Assembly: GCA_016584495.1 (NCBI GenBank)
Contig: WAID01000012.1
Coordinates: 682,001 to 746,000, forward strand
Direction of reading: 5' to 3'
DNA from: Celoporthe dispersa
Taxonomy: Eukaryota > Ascomycota > Sordariomycetes > Diaporthales > Cryphonectriaceae
Length of the DNA: 64,000 nucleotides
Each line of letters starts with the position of its first letter. The first letter of the stretch is position 1. The notes under the pieces were generated by a model. It saw only the letters and a program-made list of their open reading frames with translations, did no database searches and was not told the DNA's origin. This document shows, one piece after another, positions 11,624-22,600 of the stretch. The position numbers and the translations under genes were made by a program.

Positions 11624-12721
11624 ACAAAATTTCGACCTCATGAGGCAAGGTGGTTTGGGATTCTCAGGCATGTCGAATGGAGTTCAGGGCTTGCTCTTTA
11701 AGCTAGGCGTGGCCATACAAAAAGCACTATGGCTGGCAATGATACACCACAACAACCAAAAAACGTTGAACAAGCAAGCCTGCCGAGCTCTTTGGTTTTC
11801 GGTCTGTGATAAGGTGTCACCAGTGTCTTTGCCTTGTGCCAATTGCCTCTCCTCCCCGAAAGACCTCACATGCCTTCTTCGAGCAGACGCGAACGAAGCG
11901 AAACGATCCTATGCGAAGTCCAAGATGATTGACCCTGGCCAACACTCTGAAATACCACCACGCTCTCCCATGGTATATTTCAATTTTAGTGCACAGGAAG
12001 ATTAAACTCTTGGTGATAGACCCATTACTCACCGCGGCTTTCTTTGGTCCTTCGGGGCGTTGTGGAGGCTGAGGTCCATTTTCGAGGTCGACATCTGTGC
12101 CCAAACGTTCCACCAGTTGCTCTGTGCCGTTCCCCCTCTGCTGGTGGTATTTTCAATGGGTGGTCCAATGTCAGCTGATGCCCATGATGTAGTTGTGTTC
12201 TCTAGAGCAAAATTGAACATCCCTTTCCGACGCAGGGCCTGCACGAGCACGTCGGCCTCTTGAGATGCCTGTGGTACATGTCCGCTTGTCCCTTGGGACA
12301 TCTTTGAAGCTACTTGCTGCTGGTCCGAAAGAGGAGAGCAGTCATATGATGGAGCAGATACATATCTATCTGCCTGTCTGTCCGGTTGAGACGGGAAGGA
12401 AGGTAGCTACAGAGATACTGGTCTCGGTTTATCGAGGCCACACATGCATGTCCCCGTGTCCTTGTTATCTTGTCGGGACTGTCACACATCATATACATCT
12501 ACACACTTTCTCACCAACAACGGGGCCGGACAGGAGGTCCAAACATCGATGGTACGGTTCCTAATCATGTTGGACCTATGGGTCTCTCTGAAAACTCACC
12601 CTCGGATGAGAGAGAAGGGGAGCGGCCCAAACACCCTCGGCATACGAACGGAGGGTTGGTTGATTGGGTGGGTGGGAAGACCAGGTAAGCTGTCAGCTCT
12701 CGGTTCCTTCTTGCGCCCCGT

Positions 12722-12743
12722 GGGGGGGGAGGGGAGGGAGGGG
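12722..12743 (+). other. G-quadruplex-like G tracts
   Basis: Four G runs of 8, 4, 3 and 4 bases separated by single A, which fits the classic four-tract quadruplex pattern on the plus strand. Confidence 0.7.
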
Positions 12744-15588
12744 AGCGTGGTCGTATCCCACGAGCTCCTCCATCTCACCACTGGCCAGATCTACCAACTG
12801 CATGGACGGATGCCCTGCCTGGATCGCAGCCATAACATAAGCTGGGTTTCGAGACTTCGGTGGGGTTTGGTTGGTTGGGCTTACCATCCGCCCCTCCCCC
12901 CCTCTCCTCTCAAGATATCCTTTTTCCCTTTTTCCTCTTTTTCTCATTCGTTAGAATAATTAATGTCGAGAGGGAGAGGGTGGAAGAGATTCTTGTCACT
13001 TGAAGGAGAAGAAAAAAAAAAAGATGACCCGGTCCCGGCCTCATCCTCTCTCTCTCTCTCTCTATACATGCTTGCTTGTTGGTCTGACCAGTGCGTCGTA
13101 CCTATCCACGTTAAAAAAGAGGCGTCAGCCACACCTTACGATATCGCACCACCGGACGTTGATCTCCGCCTGCTTCGGGAAGTGGAGGGATCAGCTATTG
13201 AAACGTCTCTCTTTTTTTTCCCCCTTCTTTTCTCTCTCTTCTCTCTTTGTAGTGTTATTATGTAGCAGCTCAACTGGTGGTAGTCAACGCACACGCCTCC
13301 CCCTCCCCTCTCTCCCCCACCTCCTTCTCTAGGGCACAACCTTTTCCCTCCCCTCCTTCTCAAATATGCAGTAAAGGTGCAGAATAAGGTTCGGGAGGGC
13401 TGGCCGGCCCCAGTGGCCCACGTAGCCTGCAGGAGGAAGGGAATGGGAATGGGATAGGGCAGGGCGTGCTGCAGAGCTAGGGGAACAGGGCTTCGGGGGA
13501 TGTATGGATAGTCTTCCTCCCGCTTCCCGGCACAGGCGGTAGGTATCAACCAGGTTCCGATGTGGCGCCCTGTATTTCCCACTTCTCTCTCTCTCTTTTT
13601 AAATAAAGTAATTTTTTTTATTCTCTATGTGGCGGGGATGTATTACGGACATGGCCAGTCCTCAGGAGGGGCAACGGTCTCGACTCCGGGCCTGTGAAAA
13701 TGCTGATTGGTGGTGATGACAGGTCGATCGACGATCGCAGGAAGAGGAGGAGGAGAGCCCAGGATGTTTCTTCCCCCCTGTGTGTGTGTGTAGTCTGTCT
13801 AGTTTCTTACTGTTTCTTCTTTGTTGGACAAGCTAAAACCCCGGGTTCCTCGGCGAGGCGTAGCAAGTAAGAAGGGAACAGCGCCACGGCTTGCTCGCAT
13901 CATCTACAATGACACAACAATGACGAGTCCTCCTCGTCCTTGGTGATCTCCGTGTGTACTTTTTGTTTATTGCTTCTTGCTGCTGAGGGCACTTAGACGC
14001 GCCGTACCCGGCCTGGCTACCCTGCACGGCGGACAAGCAAGGAGGGGGCAAGGTTTTGCTTTTTTCTGGGCTTGCTTGCACATGGTCCAGATGTTGAAAC
14101 ATGCACATGTACCAGCATCCAATACGTACAGAGATCGCCGAGGCTCTCTGCTGTCAGTGGGCTGTCGATCACCCGCCCGGGTCTTGAAATGTCGTATCCT
14201 GTGTGGTTACATCTTCAAGGTTCCCACCACCGGCATGCAGCGGTGAATACTTGCTTTTTTTTTCCTTCTCTTCTTTTCTTTTCTCTCTTTTCTTTCCCTT
14301 CCTTCCGTTTCTTCTTGTTTCATACTTAATTAGGCGCCAGATAAGAGAAATAAAAGACGAACGTACGTAGCGTCTCAATATCGTGCTTCATCTTGACCTT
14401 GTGTGTAGAATAAAACCGGGCACGCCGGGTGACGGTACGACAACGCCCGTCACCACCCATGTCAGATTGGCCTCCTCCTATTTCCAGAAATAGCAACAGG
14501 ATTTCTAAACTTTTCGTCCCGGTGGTTTAATCAGCAACGAGAGGGGCCCAAAGAGACTTTCGCGTCTGTGTTACCATGATACAACTCTGCCGCCCTGGGC
14601 TTGCATTGGTTTTCTGTTGCGTGGAATCCCTGCGCGACTAGAGATGTGCCGTGATTGTGACCAAACCCGACTTGAACTTCGACTGGACGGGAACGGACGG
14701 GAACAGACGGGCGGGGGGGTGGAGGAGGCTGGAAGGGGGAGGGAGGGGCGCCTAAGGTTGCAGGCGGTATGTGAGAGCGGAAAGTAAGAAAAAGAAAAAA
14801 GAAATTTGTAGTGTCACAGACAGACGAGACAACTGCAGACGCCCTCCACAGCCCCCAAACTTGTAGGGTTGCGTCACGGCCATACGAAGGAGGGAATGAT
14901 TGGGAGAGAAGAGGCAGGGCAAGGCCAGGCAGACATGTCGGCAAGCACCAAGGCAATAGTGTCTCCCTCCAGGGTCGAATGGGATAAGATCTCTCCTGTC
15001 TTGGAAGGGGGTTGGAGGACGGGAACAGGAAGCCAAGAAAGAGAGAGAGAGAGAAAATGAGAGACAGACCATCGATTTTCTCTTGCATTGGGGCCCGCCC
15101 GCCATCCCGCCAGGCCAGACCAGCCCGGGGCGCGTAGCGTAGCGTATCGCCAGATATACGATGTCACTTTTCCCCTTCTCATGTAAGAAGTGCATGTGGA
15201 GTGGAAGAGGGAAGAAGGGAGAGAAAAAAGAAAAGTGATGGGCGGGTCCTGGGCCATTATTCCTGTTTCGCCCGTGGGTACGGTGAGAAAGGAAAGAAGA
15301 AAAAAAAGAAGAAAAAGCTTAACTAAGAAAAATAATTAAAAAATAATAAACAAAGATGTAGCCAGCGGGCTTCTTCCTCTTCCCTTCGGATCCCATGGGC
15401 CCAATAGACGAATCCCCGGCGGGCAACCTTTAGAAACTGTGTGGGTATCCACCCCCGTGTTGTCGTCGCAATATTGGGGCCTGGAGGAGGGTGATGTGTG
15501 TGCGTGTGTGAGTGAGAAGTGTGTGTGGGATGGTGGGATGGATGGATGGGTTGATCAATCCTTTTTTTTTCCCACGGGGCCACGGTTG

Positions 15589-15590
<2 letters not shown>

Positions 15591-15622
<32 letters not shown>
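15591..15622 (+). repeat. (GT)16 microsatellite
   Basis: Thirty-two bases of perfect GT alternation, one of the longest dinucleotide runs in the window. It lies in the gene-free interval and is preceded by a T9 tract. Confidence 0.95.
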
Positions 15623-15623
<1 letters not shown>

Positions 15624-16315
15624 GCGCCCAGGCGGGGCGGGAATGCGTGGATGGGGACGGGGGGTGGGACATGGGCGATCCTATGAAACTACGTATGTAC
15701 TATCTACGTATGCATGTAGGCAGGGTGTGTCGAGATTGCTCAAAGGTGTCACTTGGGTGGCCTCTTTGGAGGTGGGACTTGGGGATGGATGACCTGATTG
15801 GCCATTTAATCAAGCGGCTACAGACTACCATGTTAAGGTAAGTACTTAGCTCTACGAAGTGATGATGATGATGATGAGGGAGGAGGAGGAGGAGGAGGGA
15901 GGAAAAAAACCGAACAAGCATGTTCAGGCGAGGAAGAGTCCCACTCCTCCAGCCTGTCACAGACCGACGCTCCCCCCTGAGCTGCGCAAGTGTTGTGTGT
16001 GTGTGTCAGGCAAGTTACTTTTTTTTCCCCTTCCTTGTTGAACCCATACTACTGTGTACTTATGCACCAAGGAAAAGCAAGGTATGTGGTGGGAGTAGCT
16101 ACCTGGCCAGCAAGCCACCTTACAGCTGATCATGCAGTCCTGCCCGGCCGAACCCTCCATCTTCTCGGAGGCCAAGCCGGTTCGCTGGTTTTGGGGCGGA
16201 GAGAGGTTGCACCGTGTGTGTGTGTGTGTGTCGGGGGTTGTCGGTCAGGTGAGACTTGGGGCGGGCGGCCAAGATATGCGGTGAGGTTGCTGTGTCACCA
16301 TACGCGTAACAGAAA

Positions 16316-16334
16316 GAGAGAGAGAGAGAGAGAA
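16316..16334 (+). repeat. (AG)n microsatellite
   Basis: Perfect AG run in a longer purine tract that continues as AAAGAGGGGAGGGAAAGG, in the gene-free interval. Confidence 0.85.
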
Positions 16335-17209
16335 AGAGGGGAGGGAAAGGTACGTTACGGTCGTACCGGGAAAGGGCAGTGTCTGAGGCGAGAGAGGAGG
16401 CGCGTGATGGAGGGTGTGATGGATGGCTGGACGGATGGCTTTTTTTTCCCCCTACGCTATTGTGCATACCTTGAAAGTAGTCTGTTCTTTTCTTCTTCTT
16501 CTTGTTTCTCCTTTTCCCCTTCTTTCTTGCTCTTAATTATCCAAAGAAGAAAAGGGAAAGAAGAGAGACAGGATGAGGAGAGGAAGGATATAACTAGGCT
16601 CATGGGTCCCCAGCAGGCATGTTGTACCAGAGAGAGAGTAGTACTATTGCTATGCCAGTTATCTGGTGTCGGCCCCAGTGTCCCGTCTCCTGAAGTGTTC
16701 CACGCCCGGGCGCACCGATACAAGGCCCTGTCGATGAAATAAAGAGTACAGATCAGCCACGGGGGAGAAGCACTGTACGAGGTACCTGTTCACACAGAAT
16801 CAAGACCATGACAACAATTCAAGGAAAAATAAATAAAAACGGCACCCGAGGACGATGGAAATGAAAGTGGACGTCGATCTTTGCCACGAACGGTTGTGAT
16901 TGTTTGGGGTCAGCCGCTGCGTACATGGACGGGTGATGCACAGGCTGGGGTTACGCCGCCAAGCTTGCAGGCCGGCTTTGTTGTTGATTTTTTTTTAGGA
17001 GGGAGGGGGGGAAAAAAATTAAGCCATGGCTAGATGTCGTACTGTACCGCCTATGATGCGTACCTGGCAGCGGCAGATGTGTGCATGTGTGTAAAATAGA
17101 GACGGTGCAGAGGGGTTAAGGACGAGGAGAGGAAAAGACGAAGGAGGGGAGGGGAGAGGTGGAAGAAGCCGCCCCCCCCCCCAAAAAAACCCCCCAATTC
17201 CTCTGCCCT

Positions 17210-17234
17210 TCTCTCTCTCTCTCTCTCTCTCTCT
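17210..17234 (+). repeat. (CT)12 microsatellite
   Basis: Perfect CT run, preceded by a C10 and A7 homopolymer pair at about 17173-17190. Confidence 0.9.
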
Positions 17235-17893
17235 GGGTACAACTGCGATCTTGTCTCTTCACCTGGCACGACAGCGCTGTATTTTCCAACAACCCTGTAG
17301 GGTAGGTGAGTGTATGTCTCTCTCTTCCGTCGTCCGAGTGGATGCCTTAGGAAATGGCTTTATGCAGGTGGTAAGATTTAGACCCGGTATGTAAGACAAG
17401 ACCAGCGTATAGCATGTCAATACTTGACTCCGTTCTGGGTCTGTCAGTGTCAAGCCAAGAGAGGTAGCCACACACACACGCAGCACGCAGCAGGGCACAC
17501 AGCACACGAGGTACCTAAGCCTTACTGTACATGTGCGTTGGTGCCACGCAGGCGCCCGCTGAGTAGGATGTGCCGCCTGTTGGATGACAGGTGCAGATGA
17601 TTTGTGGTGCAGGAGGGAAGAAGAAGAGAGCCTGCATGTTCTTCTTTCTTCTTCTTCCACCTGCAGAGTGCCATAGTGTGCCATGTGGAGAGAGCGGTTC
17701 GAGTCTGCTAGTAGTGTCAAGTTTCCACCTGCCGCTGCGGCCCACGGCCCACACCGTCAAGATTTCCTCTTTACGATCTTGACATGTGCCCTCCCTCCTC
17801 CTTCTCACCCACCCACCCACATCCACACCTCCTTCTTTCTCTTCTCTCCCGCTCTCCCCCATGTGACTGATCTTGTTATGAGACCATGACATG

Positions 17894-17897
<4 letters not shown>

Positions 17898-17927
<30 letters not shown>
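17898..17927 (+). repeat. (GT)15 microsatellite
   Basis: Thirty bases of perfect GT alternation, followed within 100 bases by an A/G-only tract (GAAGAAGAAGAAG type). Confidence 0.95.
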
Positions 17928-17928
<1 letters not shown>

Positions 17929-18168
17929 AGGGAGAATGATCAGAAGAGGGAGAAGAAAAAGAAGCAGACGAAGAAGAAGAAGAAGAAAAAAAGGGAGGCT
18001 GGGATGACAGGTCTGAAGAAACAGACCTTGTTCATGATGATGATGATGATGGAAGATACTAGAAAAGACAACACCATAGTACATACTTACTACCCAGTCC
18101 ACAGCATAATCAAAGCAGTAACCGTACGTATATGTACCATCGATCGAGGGAGGGCCCTGAACTGGCCA

Positions 18169-18171
<3 letters not shown>

Positions 18172-18203
<32 letters not shown>

Positions 18204-18218
18204 TTTGGGGGGGGGGGG
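18172..18218 (+). repeat. (GA)n followed by a G12 run
   Basis: A perfect GA tract at 18172-18200, then GAGTTT and a run of twelve G at 18207-18218. It is a purine-rich tract with triplex and quadruplex potential, next to the GTAC palindrome cluster. Confidence 0.9.
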
Positions 18219-18480
18219 CGAAGGAGAGAAGAGAGGTAAGAGGTACCACGGTACGTACTGTGTACCTACCCTGCCTACGTACAAAGTACTTAGTATGCAT
18301 GTACGGCGGGAGCCTAAGAGTCACCTTAGCATGGGCGGACCACTGACTGGGCAAGAGAGAGAGACCTAGCCAGTAGCCTCCAGGGATCAGCCAGCAGCCC
18401 CACTCGCTGTTACAGCCCACTTCAGCGGGTCCCACCCACTACAACAACAAAACGCTTCCTTCCTTCTCACCCTTCTTGGG

Positions 18481-19696
18481 ACAGCAGGGCAGCAGCAGCA
18501 GTGATTAGCTTTTGGCCTTGCATGCATGACTTTCTGGAAATTTTAACCAGGTAACAACTGATCTGCCATCAAACATCGACACTGGGCAGCACTCGACCAA
18601 CCAACGCCATTCCTGACCCAGAACAAAACCAAGACCCCCTTCCTCCTCTCTGTCTTGTTCATCTCCTCCTCCTCCTCCCCCCTCCATCTTGTCCTGGCAA
18701 GGTGGTGTGGTGGCCTGTCAACAGTACGGAACAGGACATTCCAGTTGGGACCAGAACCCAGACCAAGAACAGGACCATTCCCAAATCTGAAATCCTTCCA
18801 AGACCACAAAACACTGTGCCACACACATACATCCGCCCACCTTGGCACCTTTGGGACCCAGCACACACACACACACGCCCACAGGCACCACATCTTTCAG
18901 GCCGGGCCTCCCTGCTGAAGCCGGGCCACCCAGTCTCCATCCCATGCCCTGACTAAAAACCATAGTACTCAGCCCGGCGCCCGGCCTAGTTTGCCCATCC
19001 CACCCCATATCGAACACGACCTAACCTACTTACACACACACAAACACACACGAACTGACTCTACAACTTGGAGACTGCCGCTCCATACCTGACGGCTGCA
19101 GCACCTCTCGACCCACATTCCAAGATTCCATCACCACCTCTCTTACACCATAGGGCCCTCTACACAAACCACCCCACCTTCTTCGTGAAGGTCTGGTGGT
19201 GGGGGAACAACAACAAAAGGAAAGAAAAGGAAAGAAAGAAAGAAAAAAAGAGGAAGAAGGGAGAGAGAAGCAAGCTCCTTCTTCCTGTCCCATAGGAGGA
19301 CCGGCCAGCGCCGTCCCTCCGTCCGCTCGCGCCTGGGGACTCCAACTTTTGGTTCCTGAACCGCCTGGCCCGGCTGAGGGATCGACTCGCGACCGCCAAA
19401 GACTATGGCAGACGGCGCCACCCCGATCACCAACTCCCTCGGCCGTGCGTGACTGTTTTCGTCGAAAGAGAAAGAAGAAGAAAAAAACAAAGCAAAGAGA
19501 AGAGACACACAAGAGAGACGAGCACGAAGGCGACACCAACAGACACACAAAGACACACGCATACATACATACACTCGTGGTGGTCGCGACCATCAGGCCT
19601 CCCCCCGAGGGGGAGGGCGCCCGCTCTGCACCTCCTCCAGCCTCGCCATACCGACACGCCTGGCCTGACTCTTGTCAGGACCGCAAGGCTGTAACG
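18481..19696 (+). promoter_or_regulatory. Probable long C/A-rich 5' leader of the OGT-like gene
   Basis: From about 18570 the plus strand becomes C/A-rich and G-poor (for example ACCAACCAACGCCATT), the composition of unstructured leaders before regulated filamentous-fungal genes. It contains very short upstream ORFs, including one of 15 codons at 19405-19452 (MADGATPITNSLGRA). Transcript ends cannot be seen from sequence, so the leader is an inference from composition. Confidence 0.4.
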
Positions 19697-22600
19697 ATGG
19701 AGTTGATGCCGAGCCCAACACAGCACCAGCACCGCCCGCCGCATGTGGTGCCGGTGTTTATGCCTGTATCCTACGGGAGGGCGGGCCAGCAGGCTCATGC
19801 CACCCCCTTGCCGACTGACCACCGCCGCCTCGAGCAAAACCTAAACGTGCCCCCCTCGCGACCTGGCCCAAGATCGTTCAACACCTACCCGACCACCGAC
19901 CTCTTCCCACGATCTACCCCGCTGAACAAGGCCCCTCTGCCCCAGATCTTTACCAACCTGGGCGCCGGCAGCAGCTCCGCGATAGCCGACTACACAGAAC
20001 ACTCGCTGCGGAGGAAAACGCCCAACGGGACCATCGACAATGGATACGACGGCACGCCCACCCAGCTTGCTGCCGGGCCGCCGCCGCAGAAGTTCCTGAA
20101 CCTGACCCCGTCGGGAGATATCTTCCCCAGCCCCAGCTCCGGGCGGCCCCTGGCCGCGATGAACAGCCCGTCGTGGTTCTCCCTCTCCTCGCAGTCTCCC
20201 GTTGCGGGCCGTGGGGAGAGCGATGCCTTCCGCCAGGCGGTCGACCCGAACAGTAGCTATCGCGCGCAGGGGGAGCCTGGGCTACAGCCCGGGCTATAGC
20301 TCCATGATGCCGTCGCCGTCTGCCCAGATGCACGCCATGAGCCTGAGTCCTGCGCTGCGCGGCCCTTCGGCACGTATCCGAACCCAAGCGTGGCCAGCCC
20401 GGCGGTGCCCTCACCCATGGGGTTCAACCCTGCGACTCCGCTCTATGCCGACAGTCCTCTTGCCGGCTTCCCTCAGCCCATGGTCTTCTCGTCAGGCTAT
20501 CCACCACACAACATCCCCTATGAGAGTGGCTTTGTCGCTGTCCAGGCGCCGCTGCCTCAGGGGCTCCTGGTCGGACAGGGCTACGGCCAGAACTCGCCGT
20601 TCCAGATGCCGTATATGCTGGATGACGGCTTCGCGCGGCACTCCCTCCCCTCTGCGCTGCAGTCCCCCCATCGCCTGCACAACAACCTGTCGCTTGTCTC
20701 CAGCCCTAGTGCTGCTGGCACTGCGGGGGGCGGATCACAGCAGAACTTCAAGGAGGGCGTCCTGCTGTCCGCCCACAAGGCATATTCCGACCTCGTGACA
20801 CACGTGACCCGCCTCAAGAAGGTTCAGCACGGCAGGACCCCTTCGAGGTCGCTCAAGAGCATCATCTTCCCGAGGCCCCCTAAGCACCTGGCCTCGAGGC
20901 CTGCTGCTCACCTGCAGAGGGCCGCCCAGAGCTTTCCCGGCGCGGTGACAGGGTATCACCACCCCCAGCCCACCGTGACGGCAACCGTGTACGGCAATGT
21001 GATGCTCCAGTCTAATCCGCGCGAGAATGCCAAGGCCTCTCTGGAAATGCTCCGCAACCTGTGCGAACAGACTAACTGGCAGTGGATAGACGGCATGCTG
21101 ATGGGCGGCTGTCTGTGTTACAGCCTGGAGCGTTATGAGGACGGGCTCGAATGGTTCAAGAGAATCGTCGTGCTGGACGAGAAGTATGTCGTGCCTCCCT
21201 CCCAACCCCCCCCCCCTCTCCTTTTTTAACTTTCAAACCCACCGTTGTTGTCCCCTCATGTTCATATCCGCCCCGCTCGTGCCCAGCCATAGTTACTAAT
21301 TCACCCTTTAGTCATGTGGAAGCTCTCTCCAACATAGGCGCAACCTTGTACTGTCTCAACCGGCTGGACGAGGCAGAACGGTACTGGAACAAGGTCATCG
21401 CCACACGACCAGACTACCTCGAGGCAGTCGAGCATCTCGTGGGACTGCTGGGCTCTACCCAGCGGAGCCGAGAGGCCGTCGAGATCATAGAACTCGTCCA
21501 GCATAAGCTGCGCATACAGCCGTACGATGAGCTACATCGTCAGAAGCGGCACAAGAAGGGTATCGGTACAGACTCTGCGCAGCCCGGCGAGATGACACCG
21601 CTGTCCAGCTCAGACGAAGCGCCGGCGGCCCAGGCAGTCCGCAAGCTGAACGTGTCGTCCAACAGATCGCAGGAGGACTTCGGATCCAGTGGCTACAACA
21701 TACCGGCCAGCGAGAACGGCAAGATGCTGGGCCTCATCCACGCCAAGGGCAACATGCTCTACACGCTTAGGCAGATCAACCGTGCGTCCATGGACTTTGA
21801 GGAGGCTGTGTTGATCAGCGCGGGCCGGGATTTTGGCTGCATCCAGAACCTCGTCAGGCGGATCCAGCTGGTTCTAGCCCCGAGGCCGAGCGGATCGCAA
21901 CCTCTACTACTACAACAACAACAACAACAACAACAAACACCACTCTCCGCCCCGCTGTTGCTGGCGCCCGAGGCGGCAAAGAGGAGCGCCGAGCTTGTCT
22001 TTTCCATGACCGGCGGCCAGCTGCCAGGGCTTCGGTACGTGGCCGACGGCGCCCAGAAGAAAACAGCCATGTCCACGACGAGTAATGCCCTCCTGTCGCT
22101 CGCCAAGATCTTCCAGGACGCCATGTCGTCTGGTGCCTCGAATGTGGGCCCGACGGCGCAGCCCAGCAGCGTCAGTGACATTCTGGCGCTGTACTACCTG
22201 TCCCTGTCTCTCCAGGAGAGCCCGTCCACCGCCAACAATGTCGGCATTCTTCTCGCGAGCGTTCAGCAGGCCGCGCCTGGGCCTGCCACGGTGTCTGCGT
22301 TTGCCTACTCCCAGCGGCTCCCCGGCATCACGCAGGGCAGCGGCCTGGAGCTGGCCCTCGCATACTACCAGTACGGCCTATATCTCGATAAGCACCACGT
22401 ACACCTCCACACAAACCTGGGCAGCCTGCTGAAGGACATCGGCCAGCTGGACCTCGCGATCCAGATGTACGAGAGGGCGGTGGAGTGCGACGGCACTTTC
22501 GACATCGCGCTGACCAACCTCGCTAACGCCGTCAAGGACCGGGGACGTATTGAAGAGGCAATCAGGTTCTACAGGCGGGCAGTAGATGCGAATCCCGAGT

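Larger units (their letters stand above)
11624..18480. other. Gene-free, microsatellite-rich interval between RPL12 and the OGT-like gene
   Basis: Almost 7 kb with no ORF of protein-like composition. The longer ORFs (250 aa at 15990-16742, and 306 aa on the minus strand at 17515-18435) are translated simple repeats (runs of RE, HT, CV, SL). The stretch holds (GT)n, (GA)n and (CT)n tracts, a G-quadruplex-like block at 12722-12743, another G-rich block at about 14705-14750, and a cluster of GTAC/TACGTA palindromes at 18228-18308. No RNA gene was recognised. Confidence 0.6.

Noticed and set aside
15990..16742. 250-codon ORF in the gene-free interval
   Set aside because: It consists of translated microsatellites (CVCVC, RERERE, FSSSSC) with no domain-like segment.
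17515..18435. 306-codon minus-strand ORF
   Set aside because: It is repeat-derived (SLSLSL, THTHTH, HHHHH, LLLLL), with no conserved block.
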